From assembly GCA_958352145.1 (NCBI GenBank), contig CATWNM010000002.1, positions 85,113 through 149,112 of the forward strand: DNA of 64,000 nt. The letters are read 5' to 3'. Both the position numbers and the translations under genes were made by a program. This stretch comes from an uncultured Eubacteriales bacterium. Lineage in GTDB: Bacteria > Bacillota > Clostridia > Oscillospirales > CAG-272. Below are positions 16,191 through 25,100 of the stretch, piece after piece (positions within the stretch are counted from its first letter, which is position 1; each line of letters opens with the position of its first letter). The notes under the pieces were generated by a model. It worked only from the letters and a program-made list of their open reading frames with translations, ran no database searches and was not told the origin of the DNA.

Positions 16191-17980
16191 TTCAAAAATG
16201 CAGGGAATTTACAGGCAATTTTGTTTTTTGCTTTCAGCTTTTGTTTAAGTCGAACCGCAAGAGCATGATTTTTCTGCTGGCGACGAATATGGTCGCTTCC
16301 GTCGGTCCCTTTATAAACATGTACGTCATGAAGTCGATCATAGACCAATTGACTTCCATCCTCTCCGCGGGGTTCGTTTTGGACGAGGCGCTGAGAAGCA
16401 TCGTGATTTTGCTTTGTATTTTGGCTTTTGTGAAAATTTTCATGGGGTTTTTGCAGAGCTATATTCAAAAGCTAAGCGACCTGCAGGTACAGGACCTGCT
16501 TACGTATATCAATTTGCAGCTGATGAAGAAATCTGCCCAAATTGATATTTCGTATTTTGACATACCGAAAAATTTTGACGAACTGAATCATAGCAGGCAG
16601 AACGCGCATGCGATGCATCAGATGGTGTTTGCAACCGGAAATACGATATCGGCCCTATTCCGCTGCGCGGCGAATTTGATTTTAGCGATCCATGTGAATT
16701 GGTGGATCAGCGTGCTTGTTTTGCTGTTTATGGTCCCAAAATATGCGTTTAAGAAAAAAGCGGAAAAAAAGAATTATGAATTTGAAAAAAGTCAATTCCG
16801 CGATTCTCGTTTTGCCGGTTACTTGTACGCGCTGCTGTTTGATAAGCCCGCCGCAAAAGAGATTCGGTTATTTGACACCGGCGACGATCTGATCGAACGG
16901 TACGTTCGTATTCAGCGCAAGCTAACTCAAGATAAAAACAAGCATGCCAATACAATGAGGCTGCGGGATATTCTTGCCGATTTTCCGTCTGTCGCGATGC
17001 AGATATGGATCAAGATTTATATCGTGTATAGGGTGCTGATCCGGGAAAAAACGATCGGCGATTTTACGTATATCACCGGGATTTTTGAAAATTTGAACTC
17101 AAGCGTTTCCTCGATTCTGAATTCTGCCGCTGCGTTCATTGGGTACAATGAACGGATCCGTGATTTTAAGAAATATTTCATGCTGCGTGAGAGCGCAGTC
17201 GAGAGCGGCGACCTGACTTTAGAGGAGATTCATAAAATCGAGTTCAAAAACGTTTCATTTCAGTATCCGGGTTCAAAAACGGTTCTCCATAACCTGTCCT
17301 TTGAGATCGATCAGCATGAAAAAGCGATGCTGATCGGTTTAAACGGGTCGGGAAAAACGACGGTCATCAAGCTTTTGACGAGATTTTACGAACCCACCGA
17401 AGGCAGTATTTTGATTAACGGGATCCCTGTGCAAAACTATGACGTAAAAGCGCTTCGGCGGGCCATTGCAACGGTCTTTCAGGATTTCAACGTATTTTCC
17501 TTTACGATCCGGGAGAACGTGGCCATCGGGAATTTCAGCCGGTTTTCGGATACGGAGGCGATTCGGGACTCCTTGGATTTTTCAAACTTCAACAACGAAC
17601 GGTATCTTGAAGCTAAAAACGTCGATCTCTATATCAACAAAAATTTTGAGAGCGACGGCATAGAGCTTTCGGGCGGGCAAAAACAAAAGCTGGCGATCTC
17701 CCGCGCGATCCTTCGCGATTCGGAATTGATCGTATTGGACGAGCCTACGGCCGCGCTGGATCCGTTGGCGGAAAGCGAGATATTGGACGCGTTTAACGAT
17801 CTGTATAAAGATAAAACCCTGATTATGGTGGCGCACAGGCTTTCCGCCGCAGTCAAGATGGACAAAATCATCTTTATGGAAAGCGGCAAAGTTATTGGGG
17901 TCGGGCGGCATCACGATTTATACGCAAGCGAGCTAAAATATAAGGAACTCTTTGATTTGCAGGCGAATAAATATACCTGA
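16178..17980 (+). CDS. ABC exporter, fused membrane and ATPase domains (2)
   Basis: 600 residues from GTG 16178, with AAGGAG at 16162-16167. Same architecture as the preceding exporter: membrane domain about residues 15-310, Walker A GLNGSGKTT (387-395), signature LSGGQ (497-501), Walker B D521-E522 and AHRLS. Both proteins keep the catalytic glutamate, so neither ATPase looks degenerate. The two membrane domains are similar (both have an SAQIDISYFDIP or SMELDISYFDNP type segment), suggesting they arose by duplication. No C39 peptidase domain. Last gene of the operon; 70 nt later the ribosomal promoter begins. Confidence 0.9.
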   Translation: MRALIQKCREFTGNFVFCFQLLFKSNRKSMIFLLATNMVASVGPFINMYVMKSIIDQLTSILSAGFVLDEALRSIVILLCILAFVKIFMGFLQSYIQKLSDLQVQDLLTYINLQLMKKSAQIDISYFDIPKNFDELNHSRQNAHAMHQMVFATGNTISALFRCAANLILAIHVNWWISVLVLLFMVPKYAFKKKAEKKNYEFEKSQFRDSRFAGYLYALLFDKPAAKEIRLFDTGDDLIERYVRIQRKLTQDKNKHANTMRLRDILADFPSVAMQIWIKIYIVYRVLIREKTIGDFTYITGIFENLNSSVSSILNSAAAFIGYNERIRDFKKYFMLRESAVESGDLTLEEIHKIEFKNVSFQYPGSKTVLHNLSFEIDQHEKAMLIGLNGSGKTTVIKLLTRFYEPTEGSILINGIPVQNYDVKALRRAIATVFQDFNVFSFTIRENVAIGNFSRFSDTEAIRDSLDFSNFNNERYLEAKNVDLYINKNFESDGIELSGGQKQKLAISRAILRDSELIVLDEPTAALDPLAESEILDAFNDLYKDKTLIMVAHRLSAAVKMDKIIFMESGKVIGVGRHHDLYASELKYKELFDLQANKYT

Positions 17981-18050
17981 CGCGCCGTGCGCGCGCAAAA
18001 TCTTTGCTGGCTGTCCTTTGAAAAAATTTCCGCAAAATTAAAAAATAGGC

Positions 18051-18079
18051 TTGACATTCCCCTTACGGTCTGATACAAT
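18051..18079 (+). promoter_or_regulatory. Sigma-A promoter of rplJ-rplL
   Basis: TTGACA at 18051-18056, 17-nt spacer, TACAAT at 18074-18079. Near-consensus and directly upstream of the L10 leader. Confidence 0.9.
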
Positions 18080-18087
18080 GCTTTTGT

Positions 18088-18211
18088 TACCTAAGACAGC
18101 AGGTTACGGTAAAAGCCGCGAGGCTTTCCTGCCGAGGAATGCGTTATAAAATGATTTTTTATAATCTTTCTGTCGGTATGCCTGCGTCTTACCGTAGAAA
18201 GATTATTTTTT
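18088..18211 (+). ncRNA. Ribosomal protein L10 leader with attenuator
   Basis: The stretch has the Firmicute L10 leader signature: CCTAAGACAGCAGGTTACGG, TTTCCTGCCGAGGA, and CCTGCGTCTTACCG. It ends in a hairpin AATCTTTCT / AGAAAGATT followed by a T run (18163-18211). In this family L10(L12)4 binds the leader RNA and autoregulates the operon. Confidence 0.88.
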
Positions 18212-18236
18212 TGGTACGACGGAGGTGAAAAATACA

Positions 18237-18773
18237 ATGCCAAGCAAGAAGATTCTGGAAGAGAAACAGGCGGCGGTCGCTGCGCTGGCCGAAAAGATGA
18301 AAAATGCGGCGGCGGGCATCGTCGTTCAGTATCAGGGAATCACGGTGGAGGACGACACCAAGCTCCGCGCGGCGCTTCGCGCGGCCGGCGTGGAATACAA
18401 GGTCGTGAAAAATACCATTACCGGCAGAGCGTGCGACGAGGCCGGTTACGGCGCGATGAAAGCGCATCTGGAGGGCATGACCGCGCTGGCAATCAGCGAA
18501 AACGATCCGGTGGCGCCTGCAAAGATTCTCAAGGAATATGTCGAAAAGGTAGAGCCGTTCCAGTTCAAGGTCGGTTTTATCGACGGCGAGGTTATTGACG
18601 TTGCGACGATTCAGGAACTGGCGGATACTCCTTCGAAGGAGGTCATGATCGGCAAGATCATGGGCAGCCTCCAGTCGCCGCTGTATGGCCTGTGCTATGC
18701 GCTGCAGGCGATCATCGACAAGAGCGGCGAGGCCGCCGCGCCCGAAGCGGCCGAAGCGCCTGCTGAGGCGTAA
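18237..18773 (+). CDS. rplJ: 50S ribosomal protein L10
   Basis: 178 residues. Forms the base of the ribosomal stalk and binds L7/L12 dimers. ATG 18237 follows GGAGGTGA; an in-frame GTG at 18225 overlaps that site and is rejected. Typical L10 start MPSKKILEEKQAAV and the segment VVKNTITGRACDEAGY are visible; the acidic, Ala-rich C-terminal helix that binds L7/L12 ends the protein. Preceded by its own autoregulatory leader and followed 67 nt later by rplL. rplK and rplA are not adjacent. Confidence 0.97.
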   Translation: MPSKKILEEKQAAVAALAEKMKNAAAGIVVQYQGITVEDDTKLRAALRAAGVEYKVVKNTITGRACDEAGYGAMKAHLEGMTALAISENDPVAPAKILKEYVEKVEPFQFKVGFIDGEVIDVATIQELADTPSKEVMIGKIMGSLQSPLYGLCYALQAIIDKSGEAAAPEAAEAPAEA

Positions 18774-18840
18774 TTTTGCGGAAAGCGTAAGCTTGCCGGT
18801 TATTTTTAAAAAATATTGATTCACATAGGAGGATTGAAAA

Positions 18841-19212
18841 ATGGCTACTGAAAAAATCACAAGCATTATGGAAGAGATAAAGACTCTGACCATTCTGGAA
18901 ATGAAAGACCTTGTTAAAGCGCTGGAAGAGGAATTCGGCGTGTCCGCAGCGCCCGTCGCCGTCGCCGCCGCTGGAGCCGCAGCGCCCGCCGCAGAGGAGA
19001 AAACCGAGTTTGACGTTGTGCTCAAGGCTGCCGGTGCGCAGAAGCTCAATGTTATCAAGGTTGTCCGCGAACTGACCGGCCTTGGTCTGAAAGATGCAAA
19101 GGATCTCGTCGAGGCTGCTCCGAAGACGATCAAGGAAGGCGTTTCCAAGGACGAGGCTGAGAAGATCAAGGCTGATCTTACCGCAGCCGGCGCGGAAGTC
19201 GAAGTCAAATAA
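18841..19212 (+). CDS. rplL: 50S ribosomal protein L7/L12
   Basis: 123 residues. Stalk protein that recruits translation factor GTPases. N-terminal dimerisation helix ([17 protein letters not shown]), an Ala-rich hinge around residues 38-52 and the conserved C-terminal domain with KINVIK-like [20 protein letters not shown] and [24 protein letters not shown] lies 8 nt before ATG 18841. Followed by a terminator, so rplJ-rplL form a two-gene unit. Confidence 0.98.
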   Translation: MATEKITSIMEEIKTLTILEMKDLVKALEEEFGVSAAPVAVAAAGAAAPAAEEKTEFDVVLKAAGAQKLNVIKVVRELTGLGLKDAKDLVEAAPKTIKEGVSKDEAEKIKADLTAAGAEVEVK

Positions 19213-19235
19213 GTTTGTCAAAATTGTTTTCGGGA

Positions 19236-19267
19236 AACGGTGTAGCTTGCGGGCTGTGCCGTTTTTT
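19236..19267 (+). terminator. Terminator after rplL
   Basis: AACGGTGTAGC (19236-19246) and GCTGTGCCGTT (19253-19263) pair over 11 positions with three G-U pairs and end in a T run. Confidence 0.75.
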
Positions 19268-19368
19268 CGTTATGCCGGTTATTGAGATTTCCCACAAGGG
19301 CATATTCATTTATGGTGTAATAGCTGTATATAACCAAGCGATAAATCGGGATTTGAGGTGAGAACAGT

Positions 19369-19878
19369 ATGATACTTGAAACAGAGAGATTGTATTTGCG
19401 AGAGATGAATCAATCTGATTTCAAATCTTTATGCAAGATATTACAGGATGAAAAAACTATGTATGCTTACGAAGGCGCGTTTCGTGATACCGAAGTGCAG
19501 GAATGGCTGGATAGACAAATTTCCCGTTATCAAAAATGGAACTTTGGTTTATGGGCAGTCATCTTAAAAGAAACTGATGAAATGATTGGTCAATGCGGAC
19601 TTACAATGCAGCCGTGGAAAGATGAGGAAGTACTTGAGATAGGTTATCTTTTTGAGCGATCATACTGGCATAAAGGGTATGCCACCGAAGCGGCAAAGGC
19701 TTGTAAAAAATATGCGTTTGAAATATTGAAAGCGGATGAAATTTGCTCTATTATCAGAGATACAAATATAGCCTCTCAAAATGTAGCCATAAGAAATGGT
19801 ATGACAATGATGGATACATGGGTAAAACATTACAGAGGTGTCGATATGCCGCATTACCGCTATGTGGTGTATCGCTGA
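19369..19878 (+). CDS. GNAT-family N-acetyltransferase (RimJ-like)
   Basis: 169 residues from ATG 19369, preceded by GAGGTGAG. The GNAT fold of the RimJ/RimL branch is recognised from LETERLYLREMNQSDF at the N-terminus, IGQCGLTMQPW, the acetyl-CoA loop region EIGYLFERSYWHKGYATEA, and the C-terminal SQNVAIRNGM. It transfers acetyl from acetyl-CoA to an amine; protein N-termini, polyamines or a drug are all possible targets. Its AT-rich codon use differs from the ribosomal genes next to it, which suggests acquisition. Stands alone between a terminator and a repeat cluster. Confidence 0.85.
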   Translation: MILETERLYLREMNQSDFKSLCKILQDEKTMYAYEGAFRDTEVQEWLDRQISRYQKWNFGLWAVILKETDEMIGQCGLTMQPWKDEEVLEIGYLFERSYWHKGYATEAAKACKKYAFEILKADEICSIIRDTNIASQNVAIRNGMTMMDTWVKHYRGVDMPHYRYVVYR

Positions 19879-19961
19879 CAATTCCAGTTTGCGCTCTCCA
19901 TCCATTATGGAATGTTTGTATTTAGAGGTAAAAACCCCTTAATATATCTATATATTTCTTC

Positions 19962-20073
19962 GTAGGGAACGCTGTCCTCAGCGTTCCGTGTATAAATTTA
20001 CGAAGTGGTATATTACGGAACGTCGAGCGACGCGCCAAAGGCGCTAGCGTCGCTTTGCGACGAGACGTTCCCA
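19962..20073 (+). repeat. Dispersed palindromic element, long (112-bp) form
   Basis: Left arm GTAGGGAACGCTGTCC, right arm CGAGACGTTCCCA. The right hairpin carries the extra segment AGCGACGCGCC-AAA-GGCGCTAGCGTCGCT found in the long form. Followed in reverse orientation by the associated segment (about 20074-20169). Confidence 0.85.
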
Positions 20074-20169
20074 ATAAAAGCGAGTATGTTTTGACGCTTC
20101 GGGTGAGGACAGCTTCAGCGCAAGACTTGTGAACGTTGAGCAATGCGTCGGAAGCAAATTATTTTCTTC

Positions 20170-20210
20170 GTAGGGAACGCTGTCCTCAGCGTTCCGTGCA
20201 TAAATTTTAC
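20170..20210 (+). repeat. Dispersed palindromic element, left half only
   Basis: GTAGGGAACGCTGTCC, CAGCGTTCCGTGCATAAATT, then the match ends. Only the first hairpin remains. Confidence 0.75.
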
Positions 20211-20274
20211 AAAAGAGAAGAAAATCACGAAAAAGTAAACCCATCTGTTGATGATCCCCCGGCCGGACAGTGGG

Positions 20275-20321
20275 AAAAAACGGAGGCTTGGCGGCATTCA
20301 CCGCCAAGCCTCCGTTTTTTT
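20275..20321. terminator. Strong bidirectional terminator
   Basis: AAAAAACGGAGGCTTGGCGG and CCGCCAAGCCTCCGTTTTTT, a perfect 20-bp stem with loop CATTCA. It lies 53 bp beyond the stop of the minus-strand regulator and closes that gene. Confidence 0.93.
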
Positions 20322-20328
20322 CGCAGGA

Positions 20329-20353
20329 AAGCTTGCAAATGCAAGCTTTTTTT
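20329..20353 (+). terminator. Short terminator hairpin
   Basis: AAGCTTGC-AAAT-GCAAGCTT followed by six T on the plus strand, adjacent to the larger terminator. Confidence 0.6.
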
Positions 20354-20373
20354 GCTACAATAGAGTCGAAAAT

Positions 20374-20952
20374 TCACAAAATATTGACGGTTACATCCTC
20401 GCGGAGCGCGTATCCGACGCCGCGTTTCGACGCGATGATGTCCACCTGACAGACCGTTTTCAGCTTTTTGCGCAGGTAGTGCATATAAACGTCCATGATG
20501 TTGCTGTCCGAATCGCCGAAAAATTCCGCGGCGCGGCTGCGCTCGAGCGTTTTGGTGTTGCTCAGCGCGAGCAGAAGCGCAAGCTCCTTGACTGAGAGGC
20601 GGACGTCCCCATACGGGCCGAAAACGCGGCGCGTATGCGGACTGACGGCAAGCGCGCGCGCACGGCGCTGGTCGCGGCTGTTTTCAAGCAGCTTGGCTGC
20701 GGTTTTGCGCAGCAGCATCGCGTCGATGGGCCGCGGCAGAAACAGGCTTACGCGGCGTGCCTTTTCCGGGTCGTAAGAATAACCGATGGTGTTTTCCGGA
20801 AGATCTTTGTTGATAAAATCCAGATCGCAGATATATAGCAGCGCGGGCATGGCAAAACTGTCACAAATGCTTGTGTCAAACCCCGCGTCTCGGAGTTCAA
20901 GCAAGAGAAAGCGCGCTTCTTTTTTGTCGTTTGATACAATACAGATATCCAT
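20374..20952 (-). CDS. Orphan response-regulator-like protein with degenerate receiver
   Basis: 192 residues from ATG 20952 (AAGGAGGTG upstream on the minus strand; a GTG overlapping that site is rejected). The C-terminal half is an OmpR/PhoB-type winged helix: RLSVKELALLLALS, NIMDVYMHYLRKKLK, IIASKRGVGYAL. The N-terminal half looks like a shortened receiver: MDICIVSND at strand 1, LLYICDLDF with D43 at the phospho-acceptor position, and FLPRPID where the usual Lys-Pro is Arg74-Pro. Part of the receiver between them appears missing. No kinase is adjacent. It may work without phosphorylation. Divergent from the AraC-type gene. Confidence 0.8.
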   Translation of the reverse strand: MDICIVSNDKKEARFLLLELRDAGFDTSICDSFAMPALLYICDLDFINKDLPENTIGYSYDPEKARRVSLFLPRPIDAMLLRKTAAKLLENSRDQRRARALAVSPHTRRVFGPYGDVRLSVKELALLLALSNTKTLERSRAAEFFGDSDSNIMDVYMHYLRKKLKTVCQVDIIASKRGVGYALREDVTVNIL

Positions 20953-21073
20953 GATGCGGCGCACCTCCTTTTCTGAAATACGGGACTTATACGACTATGC
21001 TACAGCATACATGTTTTTGGAACGGTTGTCAAGATAAAAAAGAAAAACCATTTTGCGATTTTTTTTGATTGGG

Positions 21074-21096
21074 CTCGCACGCATTTAGCGTACGAG
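21074..21096. promoter_or_regulatory. Operator-like palindrome between divergent regulators
   Basis: CTCGCACGC and GCGTACGAG flank ATTTA, an inverted repeat with one mismatch, 48 bp before the AraC-type start. Could bind either neighbouring regulator; no direct support. Confidence 0.35.
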
Positions 21097-21143
21097 ATGT
21101 GATTTTGCCGCGGCGTGGCCGCGGGTTTATTGAGGTGATGGTT

Positions 21144-21980
21144 ATGGAGACCTTTGCAAACACGGCCGGTGAATTTGCCAAAGAGCGCGCGCCGCTCCCC
21201 CTGCGTCCGGTTGCGGCTGGTACGTGCGCAAAGCTGCCCGCGATGCCGTCGGGCGACGGCGAGCACTTGCTGCTGGCTGTGCGCGCCGGCAGCGCCCGCG
21301 TGCGTCTGCCGGACGGCGTGGGGCAGATGCTGGTTCCCGGCTGGCTTTTATATGTGTGCGCAGGCGTCTCGCTGCAATGCGAGGCTATGTCCGAGGATCT
21401 TTCCTGCGAGTTCGTGCGTTTTGAAGCGGATGCGGAATTTATGCGCCATCTCGATCTGCCTGCGGCGGCGGCTGGCGCGGCCGGAGAGGGGGCCTCTTTG
21501 TCGGGTATTGCCCGGATGAATCCGTACGCGCTGGAGTTTGCGCACGACCGCCTCAAAATCTGCGCGACTGTATATTTTGCGCTGGCCAAGCTTGCGCGCG
21601 ACCGGATGCTGAGTACGTTTGAGCGGTTCGACGCGCTTGGAGTCCGTCTGTCTCCCGCGATTTTGCAGATCGAGCAGCGGTATTCCGAACCGCTGACCGT
21701 TCGCGTGCTGGCGCACAGTTGCCGGATGAGCGAGAGCCAGTTTTCCCGCCTGTTCAAGGAAATGTACGGCTGCACGCCGATTCAGTATCTGATCCGCGTC
21801 CGGCTGGATAAGGCCAAAGCGATGCTCGCGTCCGGCGAGCCGGATCTCGAACAGATTGCGGCGGCCTGCGGTATGGGCAACGCCAAATATTTCGGCGAGC
21901 TTTTGAAAAAGCACGACCATGTCACGCCGCGCGAGCTTCGCGCGATGTATAAAGAGGCCACGCAGCTTCGATTCTTTTGA
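21144..21980 (+). CDS. AraC-family transcriptional regulator
   Basis: 278 residues from ATG 21144, 8 nt after TGAGG; ATG 21138 is an alternative. The N-terminal part has a cupin-like pattern (GDGEHLLLAVRAGSARVRLP, MLVPGWLLYV), expected to bind a small ligand. The C-terminal 100 residues hold the two AraC helix-turn-helices: LTVRVLAHSCRMSESQFSRL and LEQIAAACGMGNAKYFGELL followed by HVTPRELRAMY. It lies between a divergent regulator and nifJ; control of nifJ is possible but not shown. A sugar-responsive role is common for the family, not demonstrated here. Confidence 0.9.
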   Translation: METFANTAGEFAKERAPLPLRPVAAGTCAKLPAMPSGDGEHLLLAVRAGSARVRLPDGVGQMLVPGWLLYVCAGVSLQCEAMSEDLSCEFVRFEADAEFMRHLDLPAAAAGAAGEGASLSGIARMNPYALEFAHDRLKICATVYFALAKLARDRMLSTFERFDALGVRLSPAILQIEQRYSEPLTVRVLAHSCRMSESQFSRLFKEMYGCTPIQYLIRVRLDKAKAMLASGEPDLEQIAAACGMGNAKYFGELLKKHDHVTPRELRAMYKEATQLRFF

Positions 21981-22041
21981 AAAAATTGTGAAAAGCGCCA
22001 GTAAAAATCGCGGCGCATGTGCAAAAACTGCGGATTTTCTA

Positions 22042-22070
22042 TTTACTTTTTGACGCCGCGATGGTATAAT
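22042..22070 (+). promoter_or_regulatory. Promoter of nifJ
   Basis: TATAAT at 22065-22070 with a weak TTTACT 17 nt upstream. It is 64 bp before the nifJ start, which has GGAGG at 22121-22125. Confidence 0.6.
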
Positions 22071-22134
22071 GTACGGTGAATGTTTAAGTAATTCTATTTA
22101 AATATAAATTTTATTTTTTTGGAGGTATTTCCCA

Positions 22135-25100
22135 ATGGCAAGAAAAAAGCTTTCCATGGACGGTAATACTGCTGCGGCGCACGTGAGCTATGCCTTTACG
22201 GAGGTCGCGGGTATTTACCCGATCACGCCGTCCAGCCCGATGGCGGACAGCGTAGACCAATGGTCGGCGCAGGGGCTGAAGAACATCTTCGGCACGACGG
22301 TCAAGGTCATGGAGATGCAGTCCGAGGCCGGCGCGGCGGGTACCGTGCACGGCAGCCTCGCGGCAGGCGCACTCACTACTACATACACGGCTTCGCAGGG
22401 TCTTCTGCTGATGATTCCGAATATGTATAAGATCGCGGGCGAGCTTCTCCCCTGCGTATTTCATGTTTCTGCGCGCTGCGTCGCGTCTCACGCGCTGAAT
22501 ATTTTCGGCGATCATTCGGACGTGTATGCCTGCCGTCAGACCGGTTTTGCTATGCTGGCGGAGACCAACCCGCAGGAAGTTATGGATCTCGGCGCGGTCG
22601 CGCACCTGGCGACGATCAAGGGCAGAGTGCCTTTCCTCAACTTCTTCGACGGGTTCCGCACCTCGCATGAGATTCAGAAGATCGAGGTCTGGGATTTCGA
22701 CGATCTGAAAGAAATGACCGATATGGATGCGGTCGAGGCGTTCCGTGCGCGTTCGCTCAATCCGGAGCATCCGGTGCTCCGCGGTTCGGCCGAAAACGGT
22801 GACATTTTCTTCCAGCACAGAGAGGCCTGCAACCAGTACTATGACGCGCTTCCTGCGATTGTTGAAGAATACATGGACAAAGTCAATGCAAAGATTGGCA
22901 CGGACTATAAGCTCTTCAACTATTACGGCGCGCCGGATGCGGACCGCGTAATCGTGGCGATGGGCTCGATCTGCGACGTCTGCGAAGAAGTTATCGATTA
23001 TTTGACCGCTAAAGGCGAAAAGGTCGGCCTTGTCAAGGTTCGCCTATACCGTCCGTTCTGCGCGGACAGACTGGCCGCGGCGCTGCCGAAGACCGTCAAA
23101 AAGATCGCGGTGCTCGATAGAACGAAGGAGCCCGGTTCGCTCGGCGAGCCGCTGTACCTCGACGTTGTCGCCGCGCTCGATAAAGAAAACGTTAAAGCCG
23201 AAGTTGTCGGTGGCCGATATGGACTCGGTTCCAAGGACACGACGCCCGCGAGCGTTTTCGCCGTTTATGAAAATCTCGCGGCCGCGCAGCCGAAGGCCAA
23301 TTTTACCATCGGCATCGTTGACGATGTGACCGGACTCTCTCTCGAAGAGAAGCCCGCGCCCGATACCAGCGCGGCGGGAACCATTTCCTGCAAATTCTGG
23401 GGTCTTGGCGGCGACGGTACGGTCGGCGCAAACAAAAACTCGATTAAGATCATCGGCGACCACACCGATAAATTCATTCAGGCGTACTTCCAGTACGACT
23501 CCAAGAAGACCGGCGGCGTGACGATCTCGCACCTTCGCTTCGGCGACAAACCGATCAAGTCTCCTTATTATATTACAAAGGCAAACTTCGTTGCCTGCCA
23601 TAATTCTTCTTATATTCTCAAGGGTTATAAGATCGTCGAGGACGTTATGCCCGGCGGCACGTTCATGCTCGACTGCCAGTGGACGCCCGAGCAGCTGGAC
23701 GAACATCTTCCCGCTTCTGTCAAATCCTACATTGCCAACAACAACATCAAGTTCTATATTATCGACGCGACCACCATCGCGTCCAAGGAGATCGGCAACG
23801 CAAAGGTTAAAAATACGGTTTTACAGTCCGCGTTCTTTGCGCTGGCCAACATTCTGCCGAAGGACGAGGCCGTCGAGTATATGAAGAAGATGGCGTATAA
23901 GTCCTACATCAAAAAGGGACAGGCGATGGTCGATCTCAACTACAAGGCGATTGACGCGGGTGCAAACGCTATGACTGAAGTCAAAGTGCCCGAGGCATGG
24001 AAGACCGTGGAGATCAAAGCGTATGAGAGCGCCGCGGCCGGCGAGCGTCCTGAACTTGTCAAATTTGTCAAGAATGTGGTGGAGCCTGTTTCCAAGATGG
24101 ACGGCGACGCGCTTCCGGTTTCCGCATTTGTGGATTATGTGGACGGTACGTTCCCGCAGGGTGCTGCCGCTTATGAAAAACGCGGCGTCGCGGTCAATGT
24201 TCCCGTATGGCATCCGGAAAACTGCATCCAGTGCAATAGCTGCGCGTTTGTATGTCCGCATGCGGCAATCCGCCCGTTTGCAATGACGGCCGAAGAGGCT
24301 GCCGCCGCGCCTGCCGCAACGAAATTCACAGCAAAACCGGTTGTGAAAACCGATTATAAATTTACGATGGCTATCTCTCCGATGGACTGCATGGGCTGTA
24401 CGCTCTGCGTCAAGGCCTGCCCCGTGACGGCCAAGGCGCTCAAAGACGGCGCGCCCGAAAAGGCCGCGATTGAGATGACATCTCAGGCGTCGCAGCTCGA
24501 TCAGCAGGCGCCCTTCGACTATGCGGTCGCGCATGTGTCCGAGAAGAAAGAACTGATCAACAAGACGATCAAGGGCAGCCAGTTCAAACAGCCACTGCTC
24601 GAGTTCTCCGGTTCCTGCGCAGGCTGCGCGGAGACCTCCTATGCGCGTCTGATTACGCAGCTTTTCGGCGAGAGAATGTATATTTCCAATGCGACCGGCT
24701 GTTCCTCGATCTGGGGCGGCAGCGCGCCCGCAACGCCGTATACCGTAAATCGGGAGACCGGCCGCGGTCCCGCGTGGGCAAACTCGCTCTTTGAGGACAA
24801 CGCCGAGCACGGTCTCGGCATGGCGCTCGGCCAGAAAGCGATCCGCGAGCGTCTGATGTCGAAGCTCGAGGAAATGGCGGCGGCTGAGCAGACGCCAGAC
24901 GAAACCAAGGCGCTGATTGAAAAGTATTTTGAGACGAAGGATGACGGCGAGGCCAATCAGGCTGCGACGGCGGCGCTGATCCCCGCGCTGGAGGCTGCTG
25001 CGGCGGCAGGATGCCCGACGGCACCTGAAATTCTTCGCGAGAAGAATTATTTGTCCAAGAAGTCTGTTTGGATCTTCGGCGGCGACGGATGGGCTTATGA

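Noticed and set aside
8258..17980. Lanthipeptide, thiopeptide, methanobactin or nonribosomal peptide cluster
   Set aside because: No LanB/LanM/LanC, YcaO, MbnB/MbnC or condensation domain is visible; radical SAM plus Cys-repeat peptides fit better.
8258..17980. Integrase or transposase bordering the RiPP operon
   Set aside because: None found by reading both strands; only decayed small regulators and repeats lie at the left edge.
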